24,949 bases of DNA from the NCBI GenBank assembly GCA_964551305.1, contig CAZKBT010000042.1, positions 1-24,949 on the forward strand. The letters run 5' to 3'. Positions 14,883 through 22,708 of the stretch are shown one piece after another; position 1 is the stretch's first letter; each line of letters begins with the position of its first letter. This DNA is from JBAZDC01 sp041654595 (lineage in GTDB: Bacteria > Pseudomonadota > Gammaproteobacteria > Burkholderiales > Burkholderiaceae_B). The translations under genes were made by a program, and so were the position numbers. The notes under the pieces were generated by a model. The model saw nothing but the letters and a program-made list of their open reading frames with translations. It was not told where the DNA came from and ran no database searches.

Positions 14883-16108
14883 TGCATGCTCCCGGGGTCG
14901 TAGAAGGCCTGGATCCCGGTGATGGCGCGTCCGATGATCAATGCGTGGATATCGTGTGTGCCTTCATAGGTATTGACGGCCTCCAGGTTGATCATATGCC
15001 GGATGATGTGATATTCATCCGACACGCCGTTGGCTCCCAGCATGTCGCGCGCCACCCGGCTGATTTCCAGCGCTTTGCCGCAATTGTTGCGCTTGATGAT
15101 GGAAATGGACTCGGTCGACGCCCGTCCCGCGTCCATCATGCGCGCGACTTGCAGCGACGCTTGCAGGCCCAGGGCGATCTCCGTCTCCATATCGGCCAGT
15201 TTCTTCTGCACCAGTTGATTGGCGGCTAGCGGCCGGCCGAATTGCGTGCGCTGCAGCACATACTCGCGCGCCTGGCGCAGGCAGGCTTCCGCGGCGCCCA
15301 GCGCTCCCCACGATATACCCAGCCGCGCCTTGTTCAGGCACGAGAACGGACCGCGCAATCCCTTTACATTGGGCAGCATGCGGTCTTCGGGCACGAATAC
15401 GTCGTCCATGGAGATCGTGCCCGTGATGGAGGCCCGCAGCGAGAACTTGCCGTCGATGCGTTCGGCGCTCAAGCCCGGCATGCCCCGATCGAGCAGGTAG
15501 CCGCGGATGTCGCCAGCGTCGTCCTTGGCCCAGATCAGGAACACGTCGGCGATAGGGGAGTTGGTGATCCAGCTTTTGGCACCCGACAAGCGGAATCCAC
15601 CCTCTACGCGTCTGGCGCGCGTCGTCATCCCGCCGGGGTCCGAGCCGTGGTCCGGCTCGGTCAGGCCGAAGCACCCCACCAGGTCGCCCGATGCCAGGCC
15701 GGGAAGATAGGTTTCGCGCTGCGCTTCGGAGCCGAAGGTGTGGATGGGATACATCACCAGGCTGGATTGCACGCTCACGGCGGAGCGATACGCGCTGTCC
15801 ACCCGTTCCATTTCTCGCCCGATCAGGCCGTAGCTGACGTGGTTGACGCCGGCGCAGCCGTATCCTTTCAAGGTCGCGCCCAGGAAGCCCAGCTCGCCCA
15901 GTTCACGAAAAATCTCGCGATCGAAGCTTTCGGTGCGGTGGGCTTGTATGATGCGCGGCAACAACTGCTCCTGGCCGTAGGCGCGCGCCGCCTCCATCAC
16001 CATACGTTCTTCGTCGGTCAGCTGCTGCTCCAGCAGGAACGGGTCTTCCCACGAAAACGGCTGGTAGGCCTGCTGCAGCTGCTGGTTCGAAGCGGTTTGT
16101 TTGTCCAT
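14879..16108 (-). CDS. gcdH: Glutaryl-CoA dehydrogenase-like acyl-CoA dehydrogenase
   Basis: An FAD enzyme that oxidises and decarboxylates glutaryl-CoA to crotonyl-CoA, passing electrons to ETF. It resembles mitochondrial GCDH closely along its length: GYGCAGVNHVSYGLIGREME, RSAVSVQSSLVM with the carboxylate-binding Arg (Arg108), GCFGLTEPDHGSDP, KSWITNSPIADVF, GKFSLRAS, KKLADMETEIALGLQ, KRNNCGKALEI and NTYEGTHDIHALIIGRAITG with the catalytic base Glu382. Decarboxylating activity is likely, but other dicarboxyl-CoA substrates are possible. The ATG at 16108 gives 409 residues; an upstream in-frame GTG at 16129 would add seven residues and cannot be excluded. The stop overlaps the TPR gene by ATGA, and the upstream crotonase ends 30 bp away. 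Confidence 0.9.
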   Translation of the reverse strand: MDKQTASNQQLQQAYQPFSWEDPFLLEQQLTDEERMVMEAARAYGQEQLLPRIIQAHRTESFDREIFRELGELGFLGATLKGYGCAGVNHVSYGLIGREMERVDSAYRSAVSVQSSLVMYPIHTFGSEAQRETYLPGLASGDLVGCFGLTEPDHGSDPGGMTTRARRVEGGFRLSGAKSWITNSPIADVFLIWAKDDAGDIRGYLLDRGMPGLSAERIDGKFSLRASITGTISMDDVFVPEDRMLPNVKGLRGPFSCLNKARLGISWGALGAAEACLRQAREYVLQRTQFGRPLAANQLVQKKLADMETEIALGLQASLQVARMMDAGRASTESISIIKRNNCGKALEISRVARDMLGANGVSDEYHIIRHMINLEAVNTYEGTHDIHALIIGRAITGIQAFYDPGSMQ

Positions 16109-16138
16109 GGTCTCGTTCTCGGTCAACACGGTATCTTG

Positions 16139-16939
16139 TTAGCGGCCGGTAAAGCGGGGCTTGCGCTTGTCCTGGAAAGCCTGTAGGCCTTCCTTGATGT
16201 CGTTGCTCAGCCCGTAGCTTTCCCACGCCACCACTTCCAGCCGCAAGGCGGTGTCCAGCGGCTGTTCGTAGCCGTCGTTGATCAGCTGCTTGATCAGGCG
16301 CAGGCCCAGCGGCGAGTTTTTGGTGATTTGCGCCAGCATGGCGTTGACCGCGTCGTTCAGTTGATCGTCCGGCACGACCTGATTGACCAGCCCGTAGTCG
16401 GCCAGTTCCCGCGCCGGCAGCAAATTGCCCGTGAACAGCAGTCGCTTGGCCAGCGCCATGGGGATCTTGCGCGGCAGGCGGATTGCGCCGCCGCCGCCGG
16501 GAATGATGCCGAAATTGGCATGGCCGTCGCCGATCTTGGCGGATTCGGCCGCGATGACCAGGTCGCAGGAAATGATCAGCTCCATGCCGCCGGCCACCGC
16601 CACGCCATTGACCGCCGCGATCGTTGGATGCGGGAAGGCCTCGACGCGGCGATACATGTTCTGGCACAGGTTCAGGTAGGCGCGGAACCGGTTCATGTCG
16701 CCGCTGCCCACGGTTTCCTTGAAGTACTTCAAGTCGCCGCCGGCGCAGAACGCACGGCCTTGGCCGGTGAAGACCAGCGCGTGAACGTCATCCCGGGTTT
16801 CGAGATGTTGCAGCGCCTCGTCTATTTCGATGACCGTCTCGCGCGCCAGCGCGTTCATGGCGTCGGGCCGGTTGATCGTGATCCACGCGACATTGTCGCG
16901 CACGTCGACCAATATGGTTTTCGGAGAGAGTTCGGACAT
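16139..16939 (-). CDS. Enoyl-CoA hydratase/isomerase family protein
   Basis: A 266-residue crotonase-fold protein. Seen: TGQGRAFCAGGDLKYF and NGVAVAGGMELIISCD for the oxyanion hole, with a Glu (GGMEL) at the rat crotonase Glu144 position; the second catalytic position (Glu164) appears to be His in IGDGHANFGIIPGGGG. It ends in FQDKRKPRFTGR, a tail typical of the family. Likely roles are hydration or isomerisation of an enoyl-CoA made by the neighbouring dehydrogenase, but the altered catalytic position leaves the reaction open. ATG at 16939 with AAGGA about 11 nt upstream; a second ATG 36 nt upstream in frame is less likely. Second gene of the operon, 23 bp after the thiolase. Confidence 0.87.
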   Translation of the reverse strand: MSELSPKTILVDVRDNVAWITINRPDAMNALARETVIEIDEALQHLETRDDVHALVFTGQGRAFCAGGDLKYFKETVGSGDMNRFRAYLNLCQNMYRRVEAFPHPTIAAVNGVAVAGGMELIISCDLVIAAESAKIGDGHANFGIIPGGGGAIRLPRKIPMALAKRLLFTGNLLPARELADYGLVNQVVPDDQLNDAVNAMLAQITKNSPLGLRLIKQLINDGYEQPLDTALRLEVVAWESYGLSNDIKEGLQAFQDKRKPRFTGR

Positions 16940-16962
16940 TTTGACGGGTTCCTTTTCTTTCA

Positions 16963-18147
16963 TTAGCGATAGACTTCGAACAGGCCGGCGGCGCCCATGC
17001 CGCCGCCGACGCACATGCAGACCACGACCAGGCGCGCGCCGCGGCGGCGGCCCTCGATCAGGATGTGGCCGGCCATGCGCGCGCCGCTCATGCCGTACGG
17101 GTGGCCGACCGAAATCGCGCCGCCATTGACGTTCAGCAGTTCATTGGGAATGCCGAGCTGGTCGCGGCAGTACACGGCTTGGCTGGCGAAGGCTTCGTTC
17201 AGTTCCCACAGATCGATGTCCTCCACACGCAGGTCGAAACGCTTCAACAGAGTCTTGACCGCCAGAATGGGGCCCACGCCCATTTCGTCGGGCTCGCAGC
17301 CCGTGGCCACGAAACCCCGGAACGCGCCCAGCGGCTGCAGGTTGCGCCGCTCAGCTTCCTTGGCCTCCATCAGCACGCAAGCCGACGAGCCGTCGGACAG
17401 TTGCGACGCATTGCCCGCCGTGATCGTAGTGCCCGGTTCCAGCACCGGAGGCAGAGCGGCCAAGCCTTCGCGCGTGGTGTCGGGGCGATTGCCTTCGTCC
17501 TTGGTCAGCATGACGCGTTCTTCGAAGCTTTCGCCCGTTTCCTTGTTCTTGCTCAGCTTGACCGTTTCCATAGGTACGATCTCGTCGTCGAACAAGCCGT
17601 TCTTCTGGGCCGCCGCCGTGCGCATCTGGCTTTGGTAGCCGTAGTCGTCCTGAGCCTCGCGGCTGACGCCATAGCGTTGCGCCACCACTTCCGCCGTGCG
17701 CAGCATGGCGTCGTACGTTTCCGGCTTGTGCTCCATGAGCCAGGGACTCTTCTTCACGCCGTTATGGTGATTGTCCTGTACCAGGCTGATGCTTTCCAGC
17801 CCGCCCGCCGCGATCACGGGCACGCGATCGACGATGATGCGTTGCGCCGCGATGGCGATGGCCTGCAGTCCCGAGGCGCACAGGCGATTGACCGTCGTGC
17901 CTCCGGTCTCGATCGGCAGCCCCGCGCAAATGGCGATCTGCCGGCCGATGTTGTAGCCCGTCGCGCCCTCGGGCATGCCGCAGCCCATGATGACGTCCTC
18001 GATTTCGTCGGCCGCCACGCCCGACCGTTCGACCGCGTGCCGCAGCGAATGGCCGCCCAGCTCGGCGCCGTGCGTAAGATTGAAGGCGCCGCGGTATGCC
18101 TTGCCGATCGGCGTGCGGGCGGTGGAAACGATGACGGCTTCTCTCAT
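16963..18147 (-). CDS. Thiolase (acetyl-CoA C-acyltransferase)
   Basis: A 394-residue thiolase, the usual length. It cleaves 3-ketoacyl-CoA with CoA, or condenses in reverse. The active-site residues are present: nucleophile Cys90 in VNRLCASG, NEAFASQ, His349 in GHPYGMSGAR and the second Cys379 in CVGGGMG. In degradative context it would turn acetoacetyl-CoA or a longer 3-ketoacyl-CoA into acetyl-CoA. The ATG at 18147 is chosen because GGGAGA lies upstream and MREAVIVSTARTPIG is the family start. First gene of the minus-strand operon, divergent from the Bug/ligase arm. Confidence 0.93.
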   Translation of the reverse strand: MREAVIVSTARTPIGKAYRGAFNLTHGAELGGHSLRHAVERSGVAADEIEDVIMGCGMPEGATGYNIGRQIAICAGLPIETGGTTVNRLCASGLQAIAIAAQRIIVDRVPVIAAGGLESISLVQDNHHNGVKKSPWLMEHKPETYDAMLRTAEVVAQRYGVSREAQDDYGYQSQMRTAAAQKNGLFDDEIVPMETVKLSKNKETGESFEERVMLTKDEGNRPDTTREGLAALPPVLEPGTTITAGNASQLSDGSSACVLMEAKEAERRNLQPLGAFRGFVATGCEPDEMGVGPILAVKTLLKRFDLRVEDIDLWELNEAFASQAVYCRDQLGIPNELLNVNGGAISVGHPYGMSGARMAGHILIEGRRRGARLVVVCMCVGGGMGAAGLFEVYR

Positions 18148-18200
18148 GAACTTGTCTCCCGGTTGCATTGGAAATTTTCGATTGATGGTGCTTGGAGGAA

Positions 18201-18230
18201 ACTATATCGAGGGCCTGATTCGAGCCGCAA
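18201..18230 (-). promoter_or_regulatory. Candidate promoter of the thiolase operon
   Basis: On the minus strand TTGCGG (plus 18225-18230) and TATAGT (plus 18201-18206) are separated by 18 bp and lie about 55 bp before the thiolase ATG. The -10 is good and the -35 is poor, which suits an activated promoter. The inverted repeat at 18245-18282 sits just upstream of the -35. Confidence 0.4.
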
Positions 18231-18244
18231 CCGATTAATTCTCT

Positions 18245-18282
18245 GTCATGAATCAGATTTTCTCATTCATCATATTCATGAC
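18245..18282. promoter_or_regulatory. Inverted repeat, candidate operator between divergent catabolic arms
   Basis: GTCATGAAT at 18245-18253 and ATTCATGAC at 18274-18282 form a perfect 9-bp inverted repeat with a 20-nt AT-rich spacer, which itself contains a further ATTCA. The spacing puts the arms nearly three helical turns apart, fitting a dimeric or tetrameric regulator and not a transcription terminator. It lies between the thiolase operon and the Bug/ligase genes and could control both. The regulator may be the LysR protein encoded at 21568-22545, which is inference. Confidence 0.45.
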
Positions 18283-18436
18283 TGAGTTTTTGTATCTCAG
18301 CCGTCCCAAAAAATCGTTTGTCAGTGATGGACGGCTCGACCAACATATCACTGCCGGCCACATCACCGACCGATCGTGGCGCTCCGATCCGGAAGGAGCC
18401 GCCGCGATCCATACGATAAAAGAACAGGAGACAATT

Positions 18437-19411
18437 ATGAGGATCCGATCGCTACTGGCGGGATTGCTGCTTGCCACCGGCTTGACCGCCCACGCCGTTG
18501 AAAATGCCGATGCCTATCCCAGCAAACCCATCTCGATCATCGTGCCGTTCTCGGCCGGGGGGCCGGCCGACAGCGTCACGCGTTTCATCGCCAACCACTT
18601 GAGCAAGACCTGGAACCAGCAGGTCGTCGTCGACAACAGGACGGGCGCCGGCGGGATGATAGGCGCCGATCACGTCGCCAAAGCGGCGCCGGACGGCTAT
18701 AGCCTCGTGCTGCTGGTTACCGGACACACTATTATGCCGGGCATGCAGAAAAGCATGCCTTACCGCATGCCGGAGGACTTCAGCGGCATTACCGTGGTGA
18801 ACCGGGCGCCCAAGCTGGTGGTAACGCATCCCTCATTGCCCGTGTCCTCGTTTGCCGAGCTCATCGAGAAAGTCAAGGCTGATCCCGATAAGTACGGCAG
18901 CTACGGTACTTCCGGGGTGGGCTCCATGGCGCATCTGTCCATGGAGCTGGTCAACAAGCTGGCCGGCACCAAGTTCGTCCATATTCCTTACAAGGGCGGC
19001 GCCGCAACGCAGAGCGACCTGGTCGCGGGACGCCTGCCCATCGGCGTATTGGACCTGGGTTCCGTCCTGCAGCAAGTGCGCGCGGGTAATCTGAAAGTGC
19101 TGGCCGTCACCGGCGAGTCCCGTTCACCGATATTCCCCGACGTTCCCACCATCACCGAAGTGCTTCCCGACTTCGAAGCGGAGGAATGGTTCGGTATTGC
19201 CGGTCCGAAGGGCATCCCTCCCGCCATCAAGGCAAAATTGCATGGCGCCATCAAGGAAGCGTTGAGCACGCCGGAGGCCAAGACTCTGTACATCGACTCT
19301 CTTGGCTGGGAGCTGCCCGCCACCTCGCCCGAGGAAATGGATGAGATCCTGGCATCCCAGACCAAAAAGTGGGGCGCGTTGGTCAAGGAGGTCGGCTTGA
19401 AAGCCGAATAA
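18437..19411 (+). CDS. Bug/TctC-family tripartite tricarboxylate receptor protein
   Basis: A periplasmic solute receptor of the Bug (Bordetella uptake gene) family, 324 residues. Such proteins bind carboxylates, amides or aromatic acids, and usually serve TctAB-type membrane transporters; many occur as orphans, as here, with no tctA or tctB in the window. Seen: signal peptide 1-20 (LLAGLLLATGLTAHA), YPSKPISIIVPFSAGGPADS, NRTGAGGMIGADHVAKAAPDGY, GVGSMAHLSMEL and HIPYKGGAATQSDLVAGR, all family blocks that line the ligand pocket. AGGAG is 7 nt before the ATG at 18437. Likely captures the acid that the neighbouring ligase activates. Confidence 0.92.
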   Translation: MRIRSLLAGLLLATGLTAHAVENADAYPSKPISIIVPFSAGGPADSVTRFIANHLSKTWNQQVVVDNRTGAGGMIGADHVAKAAPDGYSLVLLVTGHTIMPGMQKSMPYRMPEDFSGITVVNRAPKLVVTHPSLPVSSFAELIEKVKADPDKYGSYGTSGVGSMAHLSMELVNKLAGTKFVHIPYKGGAATQSDLVAGRLPIGVLDLGSVLQQVRAGNLKVLAVTGESRSPIFPDVPTITEVLPDFEAEEWFGIAGPKGIPPAIKAKLHGAIKEALSTPEAKTLYIDSLGWELPATSPEEMDEILASQTKKWGALVKEVGLKAE

Positions 19412-19424
19412 CACAGGCGACAAT

Positions 19425-20858
19425 ATGGCAATGAAATCCGTCACTCAGCTCACCGTCGATACCGACAGCCTGCAACAGGCCATCCAGGCGCTGTTCACCG
19501 CGAAAGCGGTGGCTGTCGTCGGCATCTCGTCCGACCCGGCGAAGCTGGGCAATGTCATCTTGCGCAATGTCATCGACAACGGCTTCGAGGGAAACATCTA
19601 CGGCGTTGCGCGCGCCGAGGTCGATCCCGCCATTTTCGGGTCCGATCACCCGCGCTTGCGGCTGGTGCAGTCCTTTGCCGAGATTCCCGAGACGGTGGAC
19701 GCCGCGCTGTTCGCCGTTCCCGCGGACTTCATCGTGACGGCACTGGCGTCCGTGCCCACGGGCAAGCTGCGTCTTGCCGTTATCCTGGCCTCGGGGTTCA
19801 CCGAGATCGGAGAGCGCGGCGCCGCCCTGGAAACGGCATTGCGCCAGTATTGCCTGGAAGCCCAGTTGCCCGTCATCGGTCCGAACTGCCAGGGCGTCGT
19901 CGTGCCGGGCTCCAAGCTGCAGATGACTTTCAGCCCGATGTACAACCAGATGCTGAAAGGCAATGTCGCCATTCTGTCGCAGTCCGGCGCCATGGCGGGC
20001 TATATGGCAAACAATTTGATGCGGCGCGGCATCGGGCTGTGCTGCCTGGTCAGCTCCGGCAACGAGGCTGTGTTGACGGCCGCGGACTACATCCATGCGC
20101 TGGCCGGCGTGCCGGACTGCGGCGTCATCCTGTGCTACATGGAGCAGATCAAGAATGGACGGCATTTCGCTCGCGCTGTCCAGCGGCTGAGCAGCCGGCA
20201 GCGCATCGTGGTGGTCAAGAGCGGCCGCAGTACGGCCGGCGTGGCGGCGGCAAGCAGCCATACCGGCGCCATGGCGTCGGACGACCGCGTCATCGACGGG
20301 GTCTTCCGTCAACTGGGCGTGGTGCGCGCCCGCGACAGCGGCTCCGCCATCGATGCCGTGACCGCCCTGGCCAACGGCAGGCGCCTGAAAGGGCAGGCGA
20401 TCGGCGTGCTGTCCGTGGCCGGCGGACTAGCGGTGGAATTGGCCGATTTGCTTGAACTGGACGGATTCACGGTGCCGCCGTTCGATCCGGATACGTTGGA
20501 GCGTCTCAAGGGTAAAGTGCCGGAGTTTGGCGCGACCCGCAATCCGATCGATCTGTCCGGCGCCATCCTGACGCAGGAGTCGCTGTTCGAAGAGGTGCTG
20601 AATCTGTTCGCCCAGGCCCGGAATCTGGATGGCTTTGCCATCATCTCGACATATATCCGCAATCCGGCGTTCGCGCACGCCATCGTTCGCATGTATCGAG
20701 TCACGGACAAGCCCGTGGTGGTCTGCTGGACGGGTTCGGCGGAGCAGACGCCGGAATCCCTGGCCATCCTGACCGAAAGCGGCATTCCGATCTACGGCAA
20801 CACCGGCCGGGTGGCCCTGGCTTTTCGCGCCATTCGCGGCGATACCGACATCGCCTGA
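19425..20858 (+). CDS. ADP-forming acyl-CoA synthetase, alpha (CoA-binding) subunit
   Basis: A 477-residue protein of the NDP-forming acyl-CoA synthetase (acetate-CoA ligase, ADP-forming) superfamily. Domains in order: CoA-binding Rossmann domain (about 20-150, AVVGISSDPAKLGN), then two succinyl-CoA-ligase-like flavodoxin domains. The phosphohistidine loop is visible: VVKSGRSTAGVAAASSHTGAMASDD with His279, and SGNEAVLTAADY upstream supplies the paired Glu. It forms an acyl-CoA from acid, CoA and ATP when partnered with the ATP-grasp subunit encoded 21 bp downstream. It starts 13 bp after the Bug gene, so the three genes form one unit. Substrate unknown; the setting suggests a dicarboxylic or aromatic-derived acid. 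Confidence 0.88.
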   Translation: MAMKSVTQLTVDTDSLQQAIQALFTAKAVAVVGISSDPAKLGNVILRNVIDNGFEGNIYGVARAEVDPAIFGSDHPRLRLVQSFAEIPETVDAALFAVPADFIVTALASVPTGKLRLAVILASGFTEIGERGAALETALRQYCLEAQLPVIGPNCQGVVVPGSKLQMTFSPMYNQMLKGNVAILSQSGAMAGYMANNLMRRGIGLCCLVSSGNEAVLTAADYIHALAGVPDCGVILCYMEQIKNGRHFARAVQRLSSRQRIVVVKSGRSTAGVAAASSHTGAMASDDRVIDGVFRQLGVVRARDSGSAIDAVTALANGRRLKGQAIGVLSVAGGLAVELADLLELDGFTVPPFDPDTLERLKGKVPEFGATRNPIDLSGAILTQESLFEEVLNLFAQARNLDGFAIISTYIRNPAFAHAIVRMYRVTDKPVVVCWTGSAEQTPESLAILTESGIPIYGNTGRVALAFRAIRGDTDIA

Positions 20859-20879
20859 CGATCCAAGACAAGGAAAGAG

Positions 20880-21593
20880 ATGAACGCCCTCAATTCCATG
20901 CCGTCCGTCAAAGCCGGACCCGATCAGATAGATCAACAGTTGCTGCGCTGGATGGAATCCGGCCGCCGGATCGTGCATGAGGCCGACAGCAAGCGGATCC
21001 TGGCCATGGCCGGGCTACCCGTGCCCGGCGGGCCCGACGACGGTCGCGCTGTGGTCAAGTTCTGCGCCGATGATGCGCTTCATAAGTCGGAGCTGGGGCT
21101 CGTCGCATTGAGTGTTCCCGTGGGCGACGTCCCGGAGCAGCAGCGCGTTTTGCAGGATCGAGCCCGTCGCGCCGGCCTGGCCGGCGGAGAGGTTCTGGTG
21201 GAATCCATGGTGGAAGGCGCGTTGATGGAGTGGTTCGTGGGTTGCCGCACCGATGCCACCTTCGGTCCGGTCGTGGTGATCGGCGCGGGTGGAATTTACG
21301 CGGAGCTGCTGGGCGCGCCCGAAATCCGCATGGCGCCGCTGTCGAGCCGGGACGCCGAGCAAGCCTTGCGCAGCCATAAGGCATTCCCCATCATCAATGG
21401 CGCCAGAGGCAAGGAGCCCGCCGATATCGCGGAATTCGCCAAGCTGATTTCCGGTATTTCAGAGTTCTTTTATCGCCGCAGCCACTTGGTGGCCGAACTG
21501 GACCTGAACCCGGTCATGGTATGCAGCCGAGGCGCGACGCCGAATCTGGTCATCGCCGACGCATCGCTCATTCTGCAAAAGCGGGCAGAGTAG
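20880..21593 (+). CDS. ADP-forming acyl-CoA synthetase, beta (ATP-grasp) subunit
   Basis: A 237-residue ATP-grasp protein (ATP-grasp_5 type), the usual size for separately encoded beta subunits of ADP-forming acyl-CoA synthetases. Seen: an early ILAMAGLPVPGG segment, VVKFCADDALHKSELGLVAL (family form K-x2-S-x3-HKS-D-x-GG; here the GG is Gly-Leu), a GPVVVIGAGGIYAELL glycine loop and the metal/ATP-binding VAELDLNPVMV near the C-terminus. It phosphorylates the alpha-subunit histidine in the catalytic cycle. GGAAAGAG-like purines precede the ATG. Its 3' end overlaps the convergent LysR gene by 26 bp. Confidence 0.87.
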   Translation: MNALNSMPSVKAGPDQIDQQLLRWMESGRRIVHEADSKRILAMAGLPVPGGPDDGRAVVKFCADDALHKSELGLVALSVPVGDVPEQQRVLQDRARRAGLAGGEVLVESMVEGALMEWFVGCRTDATFGPVVVIGAGGIYAELLGAPEIRMAPLSSRDAEQALRSHKAFPIINGARGKEPADIAEFAKLISGISEFFYRRSHLVAELDLNPVMVCSRGATPNLVIADASLILQKRAE

Positions 21594-22545
21594 GTTCGTT
21601 GATCGGCTCTTGCGCGGCCAAGCGTTCCTTGGCGCGTTCCTGCACCATCCAGCGGCGGATTTGTTCGATGCGCGGCGAGCGGGACGCCCGCCGCGCATCG
21701 AAGTAAATGTTGAAGCCCATGCGGCTCTTGCGTATATGGGAAAACGGCGCCACCAGCCGTTGCGCCGCGATGTCGTCGGCGATGAAGGCGCGAATGCCGA
21801 TCGCTATGCCGGCTCCGGAAACGGCCGCGTTATAGGCCAGCGTCAAGCTTTCGAACATGAGGGCCGACGGCTGGCGCGCCGCTTGGCGGCCGACCGACGC
21901 GAGCCAGCGATCCCAGTCCTGCGGCCGCAATTGGGCATGGATCAGGGGATAGCGATCGATCTCGTCCAGCGACAGCGCCCCTCCGTGGTGACGCAGGAAT
22001 GCGGGCGAGCACACCGGGAAGGTCTCCACGTCCAGGACGCGTTCGGCCATGACCCCGGAGTCGCCATGGGGCTGCCGCTCCGGATCCGGGCCCAGCTTGA
22101 CCACGAAGTCGTAGTCGTCGGTGCTTTCGAGTTCGGGCGCCAGGGTGGTCTTCAAGTTGATCTGCGCGCTGGGCAACGCCGCCTGGAATCGCACCCAGCG
22201 CGGAATCAGCCAATGCACCGCGAAAGTAGGGTGGCAGCAAATACTGAGTCCGCGGTCGTGCGCATTCTGCTGTACCCGGTCGGCCGCATGACAGATTCGA
22301 TTGAAGGCCTCCGCGATATCCTGCGCGAACACCTTGCCTTCGGGCGTGATGGTGACGCCCCGATGAGAACGAATGAACAACTCCACACCCAGATGGCTTT
22401 CCAGCGATTTGACCAGACGGCTGACCGCGCCCGGGGTGACGTGCAATTCGGCGGCGGCCTTCAGGAAGCTTTCATGCCGCGCCGCGCTTTCAAAGCTTTT
22501 CAGCGCGTTCAGCGGCGGCATGCGTTGTGTTCGGGTCGTATCCAT
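21568..22545 (-). CDS. LysR-family transcriptional regulator, GcvA-like
   Basis: A 325-residue LTTR. The N-terminal winged helix-turn-helix covers about 8-68 (LNALKSFESAARHESFLKAA, VTPGAVSRLVKSLE), and the C-terminal periplasmic-binding-type effector domain covers about 95-300, with GcvA-like features such as HPTFAVHWLIPR. It converges on the ligase beta gene, with overlapping 3' ends, and is not divergent from an obvious target. It may govern the acyl-CoA module through the inverted repeat near 18250, or the Fsr-like exporter upstream; neither is proven. GGAG lies 10 nt before the ATG at 22545. The last 20 residues are an unusual Glu/Pro-containing tail. Confidence 0.9.
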   Translation of the reverse strand: MDTTRTQRMPPLNALKSFESAARHESFLKAAAELHVTPGAVSRLVKSLESHLGVELFIRSHRGVTITPEGKVFAQDIAEAFNRICHAADRVQQNAHDRGLSICCHPTFAVHWLIPRWVRFQAALPSAQINLKTTLAPELESTDDYDFVVKLGPDPERQPHGDSGVMAERVLDVETFPVCSPAFLRHHGGALSLDEIDRYPLIHAQLRPQDWDRWLASVGRQAARQPSALMFESLTLAYNAAVSGAGIAIGIRAFIADDIAAQRLVAPFSHIRKSRMGFNIYFDARRASRSPRIEQIRRWMVQERAKERLAAQEPINEPTLPAFAE

Positions 22546-22708
22546 GATCTATACACTCCATGTCATGCGATGGGCGTTTGACCGAATGACCACATGCTAC
22601 GCGTCGGGAACACGGTGCGCGTGACAACAGACTCGAACCGAGGCTGCATAGGTCCCTCGACCGGTTATCGTAGCAACAACCCTCCTGTCTGTCGACACAT
22701 GGTTTTGC

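Noticed and set aside
13695..14903. Long plus-strand open frame opposite the TPR gene
   Set aside because: Antisense shadow; the minus-strand frame matches TTC38 over its whole length and has coupled starts and stops.
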